Part shown: positions 26,745 through 34,655 of the stretch, piece after piece
Layout of the letters: each line of letters starts with the position of its first letter
Numbering within the stretch: position 1 is the first letter of the stretch
Notes under the pieces: generated by a model
The model's database searches: none
What the model saw: only the letters and a program-made list of their open reading frames with translations
What the model was told of the DNA's origin: nothing
Assembly: GCF_030124145.1 (NCBI RefSeq)
Contig: NZ_JASKMS010000018.1
Span: 120,331 to 184,330 of the forward strand
Source: Streptomyces sp. 378
GTDB taxonomy: Bacteria > Actinomycetota > Actinomycetes > Streptomycetales > Streptomycetaceae
Length of the DNA stretch: 64,000 bases
Direction of reading: 5' to 3'
Position numbers and translations under genes: made by a program

Positions 26745-27031
26745 GAGACGCTTCCTCCCTGTTACCGCACCTTGCCGACCGCTCGGGCCATCTTGCCAAC
26801 CGTCCCGCAGCGTGTCACGCGAGGGAGTCTAAGGGCTGCGGTTGCGCTCGCGACGCCGGATGAGAGCGAGGTCGCACGAGGAAGTGACACCGAACTGACG
26901 ACCGAGTAAGCGGAAACGCCCGCCCTCCTGCGACGACGTCGCGGGACCTTCGCGGGACCTTTACGGCGACGGACTTTCTGTACCTTTCGGCGGAGCGGCG
27001 TGATGAGGGCGGAGAGTGGCGCATATGAGTA

Positions 27032-27061
27032 GGGGGCGCCGGTCGACGGACCGGCGCCCCC
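27032..27061 (-). terminator. terminator of the SSI gene; rest of 26745-27101 without gene
   Basis: A perfect 13-bp stem (GGGGGCGCCGGTC with GACCGGCGCCCCC) closes a GACG loop 40 bp after the inhibitor stop. The remaining 290 bp up to the giant signalling gene show no coding frame and presumably hold its promoter. Confidence 0.75.
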
Positions 27062-27101
27062 ACTGCCTCGCTCCCCCACCGTCCCTCCATGAGAGGACGG
27101 C

Positions 27102-27620
27102 TCAGGCCTGAGTGCCCGCCTCGCCCCCCACTCCCGGCAGCAGCGGCACGAGCCGGTCCCAGCGGGAGATCTGGCAGCCGTCGCGGCGGTCGTAGGTGGC
27201 GTCGACGGGGCGTCCGGCCCAGGTGCCGGTGACGTGCGCGGTGGCGGGTCCGCCGTACTGCATGGTGCAGAAGCCGCCTTCCGGGGCGGGCGCGAAGACG
27301 TCCTGTCCCCACCGCGTGTCCCGCTCCAGGGCGGCACAGGCGCCGCCCGGGTCCGGGTGGCTGCCGCCGTCGGGGTCGCAGTACAGCTCGAACGTTCCGT
27401 CGGCTCCGCCGCCGGCGTTGCGCACGGTGACGGTGAGGTGATCGCGGTCCGGGCCGTCGCCCGGCCGGGTCGGGAACGACAGGTCGGCCTTGCCGGCCTG
27501 GGCAGAGGCGGCCGGGGACACCGCCGTCAGTGACCCGGCGGCGGCGACGGAGGCGGCGGCCGTGACGAAGAGGCGCCGCAGGGCGGGGCGGGCGGTGGCC
27601 CGGGGAGTGGCACGCAACAT
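27102..27620 (-). CDS. subtilisin inhibitor-like (SSI family) secreted protein
   Basis: This 172-residue protein has a twin-Arg-containing signal peptide (RPALRRLFVTAAASVAAAG, cleavage near ASA-QAG) and a mature SSI domain. Family features are HLTVTVRNAGGGADGTFELY early, the Cys at YCDPDGG, the Pro/Gly-rich reactive-site region FCTMQYGGPATAHVTG and the closing GRPVDATYDRRDGCQISRWD. SSI proteins inhibit subtilisin and trypsin-like extracellular proteases, and in Streptomyces they control the protease cascade around aerial growth. ATG 27620 is favoured, as the open frame above it has no ribosome site or signal peptide. Confidence 0.9.
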   Translation of the reverse strand: MLRATPRATARPALRRLFVTAAASVAAAGSLTAVSPAASAQAGKADLSFPTRPGDGPDRDHLTVTVRNAGGGADGTFELYCDPDGGSHPDPGGACAALERDTRWGQDVFAPAPEGGFCTMQYGGPATAHVTGTWAGRPVDATYDRRDGCQISRWDRLVPLLPGVGGEAGTQA

Positions 27621-27805
27621 GCCCTGCCTAACGCGGCACGGCCCCGGATGTTGCGCGCGGCCCCCCGGGTGGAGGCCCGCACGGGCCTGACAAGGCCTTT
27701 GCCCCACGCCCTTCCCGCCTAGTACCGTGGGGGTCGATTGGTGACAGCACGCTCGACTGTGTCATCATCGGCACGCACCGCTCGCGCTCGCGCGGGAGTG
27801 ATGCT

Positions 27806-27896
27806 GGAGGCGTCGCCTAGTCCGGTCTATGGCGCCGCACTGCTAATGCGGTTTGGGCCTTAAAGCCCATCGAGGGTTCAAATCCCTCCGCCTCCG
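27806..27896 (+). tRNA. tRNA-Ser(GCU)
   Basis: This 91-nt class II tRNA has acceptor GGAGGCG/CGCCTCC with discriminator G. The anticodon stem CCGCA/TGCGG encloses CTGCTAA (anticodon GCT, 27842-27844). A long variable arm (GGGCCTTAAAGCCC) and GGGTTCAAATCCC T-arm follow. CCA is not encoded. Confidence 0.96.
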
Positions 27897-27907
27897 CACT
27901 CGATCAC

Positions 27908-27935
27908 GAAGCCCCGGTCAGCCGACCGGGGCTTC
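27908..27935 (+). terminator. terminator of tRNA-Ser(GCU)
   Basis: A perfect 12-bp stem (GAAGCCCCGGTC with GACCGGGGCTTC) and AGCC loop lie 11 bp after the tRNA. Confidence 0.75.
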
Positions 27936-28092
27936 GCTGTCGTCGCCCCCGAAAGTGCGGCCGGAAGTGCCGTTTCCGCAGCTCACAAAGGGTGCGGCTA
28001 ACGGATTTCACATGGCGGCGGCAGTCATGTAATGTTCTTCCTGTCGCCGCGAGCGAGCCGGAAGGCCCGAGAGCGGCGAAAAAACAGAACAA

Positions 28093-28165
28093 GCACTCGT
28101 AGCTTAACGGATAGAGCATCTGACTACGGATCAGAAGGTTGCAGGTTCGAATCCTGCCGAGTGCA
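28093..28165 (+). tRNA. tRNA-Arg(ACG)
   Basis: This 73-nt tRNA has acceptor GCACTCG/CGAGTGC with discriminator A, anticodon stem TCTGA/TCAGA around CTACGGA (ACG at 28126-28128), and T-arm GCAGGTTCGAATCCTGC. It borders the accessory region that follows and is the likely integration site of the decayed integrase at 29.4-29.65 kb. Confidence 0.96.
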
Positions 28166-28172
28166 CAGCAGA

Positions 28173-28212
28173 CCAGAGGCCCTGTGGAGTGATCCACAGG
28201 GCCTCTGGCTTT
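28173..28212 (+). terminator. terminator of tRNA-Arg(ACG)
   Basis: A perfect 16-bp stem (28173-28188 with 28193-28208) with GTGA loop is followed by CTTTT. Confidence 0.88.
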
Positions 28213-28478
28213 TGCCTTGACGGCGGTCTCCGACGGCAACCGCGGGTCACACGGCGATGGGGCATACGTTCAGGCCCTTGCCTTTCGTCCCATCTGTTGC
28301 CGTCTCCTCTCTCGCTCCGATAGAACCCGATACGCGCGGATCATCACCTGCTATCCGCTGCTGGTGGTGACGTGCTCACGCTCTCCGCTGGTGGGGGTGT
28401 CCGCGGAGTGACAGCACCGCGCCCCGGGCGGGTCGCCCGGATCACCATGGGAGTCAGGGGGGTATCACCACATTGGCA

Positions 28479-29306
28479 ATGAACAGGGGTGAAAAGGGGC
28501 TGTTCGGTGGCATAGCCGTCTTGGCTGTGGTGCTGCTTCTACTGCTACTCGGATCTTGTGGCGACAACTGTGACGATGCGGCGTCGACGCCTGCCGCGCC
28601 GGTCACGATCACGGCCACTCCGAGCCCAGCTGGGAGCCAGGTCGGTCAGAGCGTCGACAGTGCCTTGGAGCGAGTAGGGCAGACCGGGCTGAGCGTTGCG
28701 GTGCACGACGCCAGCGACCGGGACGAGAATCCGGGCGGGGACTGGACCGTGTGCTTCGAGAAGGCGACCTTGAGCAAGGTCGACTTCGCTGCCGTGCCAG
28801 ACGGGGCACCGTGCCCGAAGAAGGACGGCCAACGCATCCCTTGGCCCAAGATGCCGAATGTGCAGGGCTCCACGTACGCCGACGCGGTGGAGAAGCTGGG
28901 TGATGCCGTCGGCGCGGTAGCCATCGAGGCCGCTTACGAGGACGAGGCGGCCTACGACACGAACAACGGAGCTGGTGAGTATGCGAACTGGAAAGTGTGC
29001 TTCCAGAGCGTCAAGGCCGGGACGAGACTGGCGCAAGAACCAGATGTCGTCCTGCACGCCGTAGAGAAGGACGAGACGTGTCCGTCGTCGAAGGGGCTGT
29101 ACAAGAACGCCGAAAACGATCCGGACTACCGCGATCGGGAATACGCCGAACCTGACGATGGAACGTCTGCTGGCGACGGATCGTCCGCGAACGGCGGTAG
29201 CAGTGGGGACAGTGGTAGCAGCGAGGAGGATTACTCCCCGGGTGACAAGGGCGGATGCCCGCCTGGCGGTTGCTACAACCCGTGTCCGCCCGGGGGCTGC
29301 CGGTAG
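28479..29306 (+). CDS. PASTA-like predicted lipoprotein
   Basis: This 275-residue protein has an N-terminal hydrophobic segment ending in a lipobox-like LLGSC (Cys at about 28), so it is probably a lipoprotein or single-pass membrane protein. Two related blocks follow (about 55-115 and 125-195), each with a PASTA-type start (VGQSVDSALERVGQ; VQGSTYADAVEKLGDAVG) and a later WTVCFEK or WKVCFQS. The tail is Ser/Gly/Asp-rich and ends in CPPGGCYNPCPPGGCR, an odd Cys-Pro-Gly repeat. GC content is lower than in the flanks, consistent with acquired DNA. ATG 28479 is preferred to the TTG two codons upstream. The function is unknown. Confidence 0.7.
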   Translation: MNRGEKGLFGGIAVLAVVLLLLLLGSCGDNCDDAASTPAAPVTITATPSPAGSQVGQSVDSALERVGQTGLSVAVHDASDRDENPGGDWTVCFEKATLSKVDFAAVPDGAPCPKKDGQRIPWPKMPNVQGSTYADAVEKLGDAVGAVAIEAAYEDEAAYDTNNGAGEYANWKVCFQSVKAGTRLAQEPDVVLHAVEKDETCPSSKGLYKNAENDPDYRDREYAEPDDGTSAGDGSSANGGSSGDSGSSEEDYSPGDKGGCPPGGCYNPCPPGGCR

Positions 29307-29362
29307 CGCGCAGGGGCCCGCACCAGTTACCCCTGGCGCGGGCCCGTGAAGCGGAGTGAGAT

Positions 29363-29652
29363 CTCCGGCCTGCTTCTGGGCATCCCCGACACGGTCGAAC
29401 GCCAAGCGCTGAGAGCCGAGACGTAGGACGGTGTAGATGTCCATGGTCAAGCGGATGGAGCTGTGGCCGAGGACTTCCATGATCATGCGGGCGTCGGCGT
29501 CCTGTTCGTGGAGCAGCGAGGCGCAGGTGTGGTGCAGGTTGTGCAAAGCGGACCCTACGGACGCCGACACCGACGCACAGAGCCTCGACGGAGCGGTTCA
29601 GGTTGCGCGGGTCGATGAGGGTCCGCTCTTCATGGGTCGTGACGTGAGGCAA
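29363..29652 (-). pseudogene. C-terminal remnant of a tyrosine recombinase (integrase)
   Basis: One frame reads TLIDPRNLNRSVEALCVGVG and VRRVRF. After a one-base shift near 29545, the next frame reads HNLHHTCASLLHEQDADAR, then MEVLGHSSIRLTMDIYTVL. This is the HxxR/H/Y end of a phage-type integrase. The motif normally reading HDLRHT is HNLHHT, so the second catalytic Arg is lost, while the Tyr of MDIYT remains. The N-terminal two thirds are missing, and the 5' side overlaps the end of the kinase gene. The orientation, pointing to tRNA-Arg, suits an element once integrated there. Confidence 0.8.
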
Positions 29653-30485
29653 CTCAGGGCCTTACCCACCTCGTAGAGGGTCGGCCGGTGTTCGGGAGCA
29701 TGGCTGAGCATCGCCTCGATCAACTCGCCCAGCTCACCGGGCGCCTTGACGGGGCGGCGTCTGCCGTTGGCCACGGCCTCTCTCTGGACGGGGCGTGGAG
29801 CGTCGTCCGGGTACTCGACGGCACGCCAGCCGGTGGCCGAGATGAGCAGGGAGGCGCCGAGGGCGTAGACATCGGCTTCCGGCGTGGGCTCGGCTTCCCC
29901 TGTGGCGAGCACGTTGCGGGCAATCTCCGGTGCTTCGTAGTGGACGAGGCAGCCGCGGAACGGGAAGTCGTACCCCTCGGGGACGTGCCCACCTCGGGCC
30001 AGAGCCAGATCGATGAGATGCGTCCGCTCCGGCCCGACGATGAAGTGGGCGGGCTGTACGTCTCCGTGGGCCCAGCCCTTGGCGTGCAGTTCGGCCAACG
30101 CCTCGACACAGCCCAGCGCCACGCCGGCGTGCGGTGCGACTGACGAGCCGTTGCTGCGGCAGGGCTCCCACAGGCGGTACAGGTCCGGCCCTTCATGCCA
30201 CGGCTGGAAGTTCCACGTCCCGTGCTCCCATTCTCCGTACGCGAAGTCGTCGAATCCGAGGCGATGCAGCACGGCACCCTCGCGTGCGGGCGCGAGGGCG
30301 GTCCAGGGCTGGGCGGGCCAGTCGGCCGTAGCCTCGATCGGATAGCCGACCTTGACGGCGTAGTGACCTCGATGGCTCTGCACCTCCCAGACCATGGAGC
30401 CCCGGCGGTTCAGGACGAGGCGCTGAGACGTGGGCATGAGGGCGTCGAGCACCACGATCGGCAGTTCAGAGGGTGAGCCGGACAA
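29598..30485 (-). CDS. protein kinase-like protein (HGD-type catalytic loop)
   Basis: This 295-residue kinase-fold protein has HYAVKV (Lys of the VAIK motif), a helix-C region (REGAVLHRLGF), the catalytic loop WAHGDVQPAHFIV with Asp in place of HRD-type HRDxxxxN, an IDLALA segment in the DFG position, YEAPEIA (APE motif) and EADVYALGASLL (helix F Asp). It may be a protein or a small-molecule kinase. TTG 30485 is chosen because AAGGAGAA lies 8 nt upstream. It is the last gene of a four-gene operon. The final 18 or so codons run into DNA of the decayed integrase, so the natural C-terminus seems to have been replaced at the junction. Confidence 0.78.
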   Translation of the reverse strand: MSGSPSELPIVVLDALMPTSQRLVLNRRGSMVWEVQSHRGHYAVKVGYPIEATADWPAQPWTALAPAREGAVLHRLGFDDFAYGEWEHGTWNFQPWHEGPDLYRLWEPCRSNGSSVAPHAGVALGCVEALAELHAKGWAHGDVQPAHFIVGPERTHLIDLALARGGHVPEGYDFPFRGCLVHYEAPEIARNVLATGEAEPTPEADVYALGASLLISATGWRAVEYPDDAPRPVQREAVANGRRRPVKAPGELGELIEAMLSHAPEHRPTLYEVGKALSCLTSRPMKSGPSSTRAT

Positions 30486-30556
30486 CGTCTGTTCTCCTTC
30501 CGGGCGAACGCGGCCGACCACGAGTCGAGGCCGGTCGCGCCGCTGCTGTCGTGTTG

Positions 30557-31000
30557 CTACGCCTGGCCGTACGGGCGGCCGCAGTCGGAGTCGCACTGGG
30601 CAAGGTTCGTGCCATCCACGGTCCATAGGTCGTCGAAGACCATGAAGCCCGCCGTCTTCATGGCGCCTGCCGAAGCGGCGACGTGCTTCGGGTCGCGGGC
30701 GCCACCACCGGGCTTCGGGTTGTGGTGCAGGAAGCGGCCCGCGTACCGCTCGCACAATTCGGCGTACTCCTTCGTGTGCAGGATGAGCGCGTGAAGGCCC
30801 AGGTCCACGTCGTCCGACGGGACCATGGGGACGATGGCGGTGGCTGCGGTGACTACGAAGGCGACCGCCTGGTCCGCGATCCGCTCGGCACGCTCGGGTG
30901 ACTGCCCGTTGTGGACGACCACGAAGTGGGCGAGGCTCTGGAACAGCTCCTCGCCGGCCACCGCGCGGCCGGTCCTCTGATCGTTCGCCGTTGCCGTCAT
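30557..31000 (-). CDS. uncharacterised 147-residue protein of the kinase operon
   Basis: I do not recognise the family with certainty. The sequence is helical, with ELFQSLAHFVVVHNGQSPER, a hydrophobic stretch (AVAFVVTAATAIVPMVP), then HALILHTKEYAELCERYAGR, FLHHNPKPGGG and a C-terminal CDSDCGRPYGQA. His/Tyr/Cys residues are clustered, which may mean metal binding. ATG 31000 is preceded by AAGGAGTACTCGC. It lies 107 bp after the small membrane peptide and 71 bp before the kinase, so all four minus-strand genes probably share one transcript. Confidence 0.7.
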   Translation of the reverse strand: MTATANDQRTGRAVAGEELFQSLAHFVVVHNGQSPERAERIADQAVAFVVTAATAIVPMVPSDDVDLGLHALILHTKEYAELCERYAGRFLHHNPKPGGGARDPKHVAASAGAMKTAGFMVFDDLWTVDGTNLAQCDSDCGRPYGQA

Positions 31001-31107
31001 GCGAGTACTCCTTCTGGATAGTGGAGCGTGGCACTTACGGAGTTGGGAGGCCGCCCAGGACGGGGGTGGGGGAACCGGGGAATGAGCACCCGTCCGGGGC
31101 GGCCGGT

Positions 31108-31206
31108 CTACTGGCCGACAGCGAGAGCCATGCCGATCACCAGGCCGCACGACCCGCTGATCATGATGATGAAGAGGACTCCCGCGTATCGGCCGATGGC
31201 GCGCAT
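31108..31206 (-). CDS. 32-residue single-pass membrane peptide
   Basis: The frame is MRAIGRYAGVLFIIMISGSC followed by GLVIGMALAVGQ: a short basic start and one transmembrane helix. Its ATG overlaps the TGA of the upstream gene (ATGA at 31206), which strongly supports translation by coupling. Such tiny membrane peptides can act as anchors, toxins or sensors; nothing in the sequence decides this. Confidence 0.6.
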   Translation of the reverse strand: MRAIGRYAGVLFIIMISGSCGLVIGMALAVGQ

Positions 31207-31436
31207 CACAGGCCGTTCCTGCTGTTGCCGTTCTTGATGGCCAGGCGGGCGCTCAATTCCTCCCGAGCACTCGGCTGCACCACCTTGTTCGGCATGGCAT
31301 CCCACTCCCGGCCGCCGCCGATGGGCCGTATCTGCACTCGGCCGCCGAGCTCACCCATGACGATGCCGATACGTCCCTTGGCGGTGTCCTTCGCCAGTTC
31401 ACCGATACCTGGTCTGGTCTGCTGGTTGCTCGCCAT
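31206..31436 (-). CDS. uncharacterised 76-residue protein, first gene of the kinase operon
   Basis: The protein begins MASNQQTRPGIGELAKDTAK and continues with GRIGIVMGELGGRVQIRPIG, GGREWDAMPNKVVQPS and a helical end. The middle part looks like a small beta domain. I chose ATG 31436, with GGCAGGA upstream; an in-frame ATG at 31460 is the alternative. It faces the HTH regulator gene across a 119-bp region with repeated ACGTCCC elements. No known domain was recognised. Confidence 0.65.
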   Translation of the reverse strand: MASNQQTRPGIGELAKDTAKGRIGIVMGELGGRVQIRPIGGGREWDAMPNKVVQPSAREELSARLAIKNGNSRNGL

Positions 31437-31493
31437 GCGGACGAGAATCCTGCCACTCATTAGGACGTCGGAACCTCCGACAAACCCCACTTC

Positions 31494-31534
31494 GGGACGT
31501 CCCGCGTCGGGTAGAACGTCCCTAGTGCCGTCCC
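31494..31534. promoter_or_regulatory. operator candidates between kinase operon and HTH regulator
   Basis: GGGACGTCCC (31494-31503) is a perfect palindrome, and further ACGTCCC/CCGTCCC copies end at 31522 and 31534. They lie between the divergent genes and are good candidates for binding of the adjacent HTH protein. Confidence 0.5.
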
Positions 31535-31555
31535 TGGGTGTTAGGAGAGATTGAG

Positions 31556-32299
31556 ATGCCGAACGAGAGGTTACGTGCTGCCATGGCGGCCGGCGGCTGG
31601 ACGTATGCCGCCCTTGCAGACAAGGTCGAAGTCGATCCCAAGTCCGTTGAAAGATGGGTCAACCTGGGGCGTACGCCGCGCCGTGCCACGGCCATGCTGG
31701 CAGCGGAAACACTAGGAGAAGACGTGCACGCTCTATGGCCCGCGCTCCGGCAGGCACGCCCTGCCCGCGCTGTCAGTCCGGAACTTGTGGCTCTCTACGA
31801 CCAGCGGGCGGACATCCCCGTGTCCACCCTTGTGGACATGCTGACCCAAGCCCGCGAGCGCATTGACGTGTTGGTGTACGCGGCCGTCTTCCTGCACGAG
31901 GCGTATCCCCGGCTCAACGACTTGCTGCGAGAGCGAGCTGCCGACGGGTGTGCGGTCCGTATCGCGATTGGCGACCCGGACAGCGCGAATGTCCAACAGC
32001 GCGGCAAGGAGGAGAAGTTCGGCCACGGGATCGAGTCCCGTTGTCGACTCGCCCTCATGCACTATCGCCCCCTTGCTGGGGTACCTGGCATCGAGGTGCG
32101 GACCCATGCCACCACGCTCTACAACTCGATCTATCGTGCGGATGACCAGGCGATGGTCAATGCCCATGTCTGGGGCGTGAACGCCTACGGCGCTCCCGTA
32201 TGGCACCTGCGGCGCAGCGGAAAGGGCGGCATGTTCGACACCTACGCCAGCAGCTTCGATGCGGTCTGGAAGACCGCGACGCTGGTAAGTGAGAGGTGA
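31556..32299 (+). CDS. HTH (XRE-type) regulator with PLD-like C-terminal domain (DUF5919-like)
   Basis: This 247-residue protein has an N-terminal HTH (RLRAAMAAGGWTYAALADKV, then VDPKSVERWVNLGRTPRR) and a C-terminal domain from about 90 on. The C-terminal part (DMLTQARERIDVLVYAAVFL, GCAVRIAIGDPDS, NSIYRADDQAMVNAHVWG, WHLRR) resembles the sensor-like phospholipase-D fold of DUF5919. The canonical HxK motif is not evident, so the domain may sense a ligand and not cut phosphodiesters. ATG 31556 has AGGAGA 8 nt upstream. It is followed after 2 bp by a NUDIX hydrolase, and divergent from the kinase operon, which it probably controls. Confidence 0.8.
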   Translation: MPNERLRAAMAAGGWTYAALADKVEVDPKSVERWVNLGRTPRRATAMLAAETLGEDVHALWPALRQARPARAVSPELVALYDQRADIPVSTLVDMLTQARERIDVLVYAAVFLHEAYPRLNDLLRERAADGCAVRIAIGDPDSANVQQRGKEEKFGHGIESRCRLALMHYRPLAGVPGIEVRTHATTLYNSIYRADDQAMVNAHVWGVNAYGAPVWHLRRSGKGGMFDTYASSFDAVWKTATLVSER

Positions 32300-32301
32300 C
32301 C

Positions 32302-32772
32302 ATGGCACGGACCGAGTACTACGACGACCCGGCGGCACCTGAGCCGAACAGCTTGGTGGTCGCCGCGTCCGCCGTGGTTACCGACGACGAAGGACGCGTG
32401 CTCCTTCAGCGCCGACGGGATAACGATCTTTGGGCGCTGCCTGGTGGCGGCATGGAGATGACCGACTCACTCCCGGGAACGGCCGTCCGCGAGGTAAAGG
32501 AAGAAACGGGTCTGGACGTAGAGATCACCGGGCTCGTGGGTACGTACACCGACCCTCGCCACGTCATCGCCTACTCGGATGGTGAGGTGCGTAGACAGTT
32601 CAACATCTGCTTCACCGCCCGTGTGGTCGGGGGCCAGCTCACGATCTCGGACGAGTCCACGGAACTGCGGTTCGTCCAGCCGGAGGAGATCGATCAGCTG
32701 CCGATGCACCACACGCAGCGGCTCCGGATTTGCCACTTTCTAGAGCACCGAGAACGTCCCTATATCGGCTGA
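32302..32772 (+). CDS. NUDIX hydrolase
   Basis: This 156-residue protein contains the Nudix box GGGMEMTDSLPGTAVREVK followed by EETGL. The REVKEETGL part is intact, but the Glu normally seven residues before it is Asp. The upstream strand VLLQRRRDNDLWALPGG is typical. NUDIX enzymes cut nucleoside diphosphates linked to another moiety. Being translationally linked to the HTH/PLD-like regulator, it may remove or make the ligand that the regulator senses. The GTG at 32296 is an alternative start. Confidence 0.88.
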   Translation: MARTEYYDDPAAPEPNSLVVAASAVVTDDEGRVLLQRRRDNDLWALPGGGMEMTDSLPGTAVREVKEETGLDVEITGLVGTYTDPRHVIAYSDGEVRRQFNICFTARVVGGQLTISDESTELRFVQPEEIDQLPMHHTQRLRICHFLEHRERPYIG

Positions 32773-32984
32773 CCTCGTTCTTCCTCAGTCTGGTTGGTGC
32801 CAGCCCTGTGCATCTGCGTCACACGTGGCTGCTAGGCAGTCTCGTTTCGGATCACCGGCCGGGCACCGCAGTCGGGCGCGCATTCTGCCGGGGAGGGCTT
32901 GCGAACGGCGCAGCGGAGGCGTGCGGGTGGCGGATCGGGGAGTGACGGATCCGGGGCCGGTCCCGTCGGCGAATTGGGCAACGC

Positions 32985-33513
32985 AGCCAGATGTTCAGAT
33001 CATGCTCGACGCACTCCCCGATCCCGCGGAAGGGTGACGGCGCGGCCTCTACCGGCAGGCAGCGGCCCCTGGGTCCGCCGGGGCGGGTCGCCTCCAGATC
33101 GAAGGCGGGCGGTCTGCCACCGCCCTGCCCGCGCCGCCTTCGGTGGGACCGTTGCGGGATCACCGCTCGGATACCGCGTCTGCGCGGGTGGTCCCGGGTC
33201 TCGCGAGAGGAGTACGCCTTGTCGGCCAGTGCCTTGTCCGGCTGGGTGCGGGGTCGTCCACGGTGGCGGGGAATGCACCGGCGGGCCATGACGTCCGGGC
33301 TGGCGCGTCGCCGGCCTGTCCGGCGGTGAGAACCAACACGAGCAGGCGACACCGGCCGTCGGCTGCGAGTTGGATCTTCGTGGTCAGCCAGCCTCGGGAG
33401 CGGCCGAGAGCGTGGCCGTCCGGCTCACCGGTGTCGCCTCCGTCGTGGGTTGCCGATGTCAGCGGAACGGTCCCGGTACCGCGCGGGCCTGGGCTTCTGG
33501 ACCAAGCTCCCAT
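32985..33513 (-). pseudogene. decayed IS5-family transposase
   Basis: Fragments in at least two frames match an IS5-type transposase: DGHALGRSRGWLTTKIQLAA and VLTAGQAGDAP in the first, then HRGRPRTQPDKALADKAYSS, RRRGIRAVIP and GGRPPAFDLE in the next. The shift is near 33320, and the end (the ...GINRLKxxR part) is scrambled. No terminal inverted repeats could be fixed. The rest of 32773-33676 shows no intact gene. The remnant marks the right side of the accessory region. Confidence 0.75.
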
Positions 33514-33676
33514 CAGGTCATGTTCCGCCCGGCCGGAGCCATGAGGAACAGGTCCCGGCAGCCGGACAGACCAAAGGGAAGACAGCCCAGCAGGACGTCA
33601 GTCAGAGGCCGAGCCACGACCACCGGAACCTGCCTACCGATATCAATGTCAGTGGTGCCCCCTACGCTCGGCAGGG

Positions 33677-34549
33677 ATGGCACAGGCATGGAAGTGCTCG
33701 GGGCTGCGCTGGTCGGCCGATGGTCCCGAGCTGCTCTGGGACGGCGGTCGGCGCAGTGCGCTGACCCGGGGGAAACGCGTGGCCTTCAGGGTCGCGGAGG
33801 GAGGTGCGCGCACGTGTGTGGGGGCTCGGGGGCATGCGTGCCCGGTGAGTGCGGTCGTGCCGGGGCGCAGTACGGGGGCGCGGTGCGAGGAGTGTGCGCG
33901 GTTGGACCGGGCGCACTCGGTGGCGGCGGACACCATCGCCGACGATCCCCGGCCGTACCACGTGTATCTGGCGTGGTTCGGGCCCGGCATGGTCAAGGTC
34001 GGGATCACCGCGCAGGAGCGGGGATCCGCGCGGCTGCTCGAACAGGGGGCCGTCTGTTTCAGCTGGCTCGGTGTCGGTCCGCTCATGGCCGCCCGGCGTA
34101 CGGAGGAGCTGCTCCGGGCCGCCCTGCGGGTGCCCGACCGGATTCCGTACGCCGAGAAGCGGGCCGTGCGGGCCGCGCTGCCGGAGGCGGCCGCCGACCG
34201 GGCGGGTGAGGTCGCCGAGCTGCACGAGCGGGCGGTCGCGCTCCCGGCGTGGCCGGAGTCGCTCGTACGGAAGCCGCTGCGGGTCGTCGACCATGTCGGG
34301 GTGTTCGGGCTCGCGGGGGTGCCCGTCGCCGTCGGGGGCGTGAGCGAGCTCGTCGCCGGGGGTGCGGTGGGCGGCGAGCTGGTCGCGGCAGCCGGACCCG
34401 ATCTGCACCTGGCCACCGGGGACGGTGTCGTGGTGCTCGACACCCGGCTGATGACGGGGTGGGGGCTGATGCCCGCCACCGGGGACGGGCTGACCGTCCC
34501 CCTGCGTCCGTTCAAGGAGGCGGCGGGCGTGCAGGACGGCCTGTTCTGA
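33677..34549 (+). CDS. DUF2797 domain-containing protein
   Basis: This 290-residue protein starts with WKCSGLRWSADGPELLW and contains a Cys set (CVGARGHACPVS, GARCEECARLDRAHS) that may bind zinc. It then has PYHVYLAWFGPGMVKVGITA, a GIY-YIG-like core typical of DUF2797. Whether this has nuclease activity is unknown. TACGCT at 33663-33668 lies 8 bp before ATG 33677 and no ribosome site is seen, so it is probably leaderless. It marks the return to core-like sequence after the IS remnant. Confidence 0.85.
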   Translation: MAQAWKCSGLRWSADGPELLWDGGRRSALTRGKRVAFRVAEGGARTCVGARGHACPVSAVVPGRSTGARCEECARLDRAHSVAADTIADDPRPYHVYLAWFGPGMVKVGITAQERGSARLLEQGAVCFSWLGVGPLMAARRTEELLRAALRVPDRIPYAEKRAVRAALPEAAADRAGEVAELHERAVALPAWPESLVRKPLRVVDHVGVFGLAGVPVAVGGVSELVAGGAVGGELVAAAGPDLHLATGDGVVVLDTRLMTGWGLMPATGDGLTVPLRPFKEAAGVQDGLF

Positions 34550-34573
34550 CCCGACCGGCCTTCCCAGGCGTTT

Positions 34574-34601
34574 CCTGAGAAGCGCCTGTGTGTTTCTCAG
34601 G
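34574..34601. promoter_or_regulatory. inverted repeat CCTGAGAA-N12-TTCTCAGG
   Basis: Perfect 8-bp arms lie 25 bp after the DUF2797 stop and 55 bp before the response regulator. It could be a weak terminator or an operator for the two-component system. The following GAAATCACAG is less GC-rich, suggesting a promoter. Confidence 0.35.
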
Positions 34602-34655
34602 GAAATCACAGCTTGCCGAAAGTGTGCTCTCAGAGGCCCTCGACATCGTGTTCAC

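Noticed and set aside
22113..26909. 1598-codon plus-strand frame opposite the PAS/receiver gene
   Set aside because: Low-complexity Arg/Gly peptide; the opposite strand has PAS and receiver motifs.
28093..28165. attL/attR direct repeats of the tRNA-Arg 3' end flanking the island
   Set aside because: I looked for the GGTTCGAATCCTGCCGAGTG sequence on the right side up to 34.6 kb and saw no second copy; the right border is unresolved.
32302..32772. Inactive NUDIX because the first Glu of the box is Asp
   Set aside because: Substitution by Asp at this site is mild and REVKEETGL is intact; there is no ground to call it inactive.
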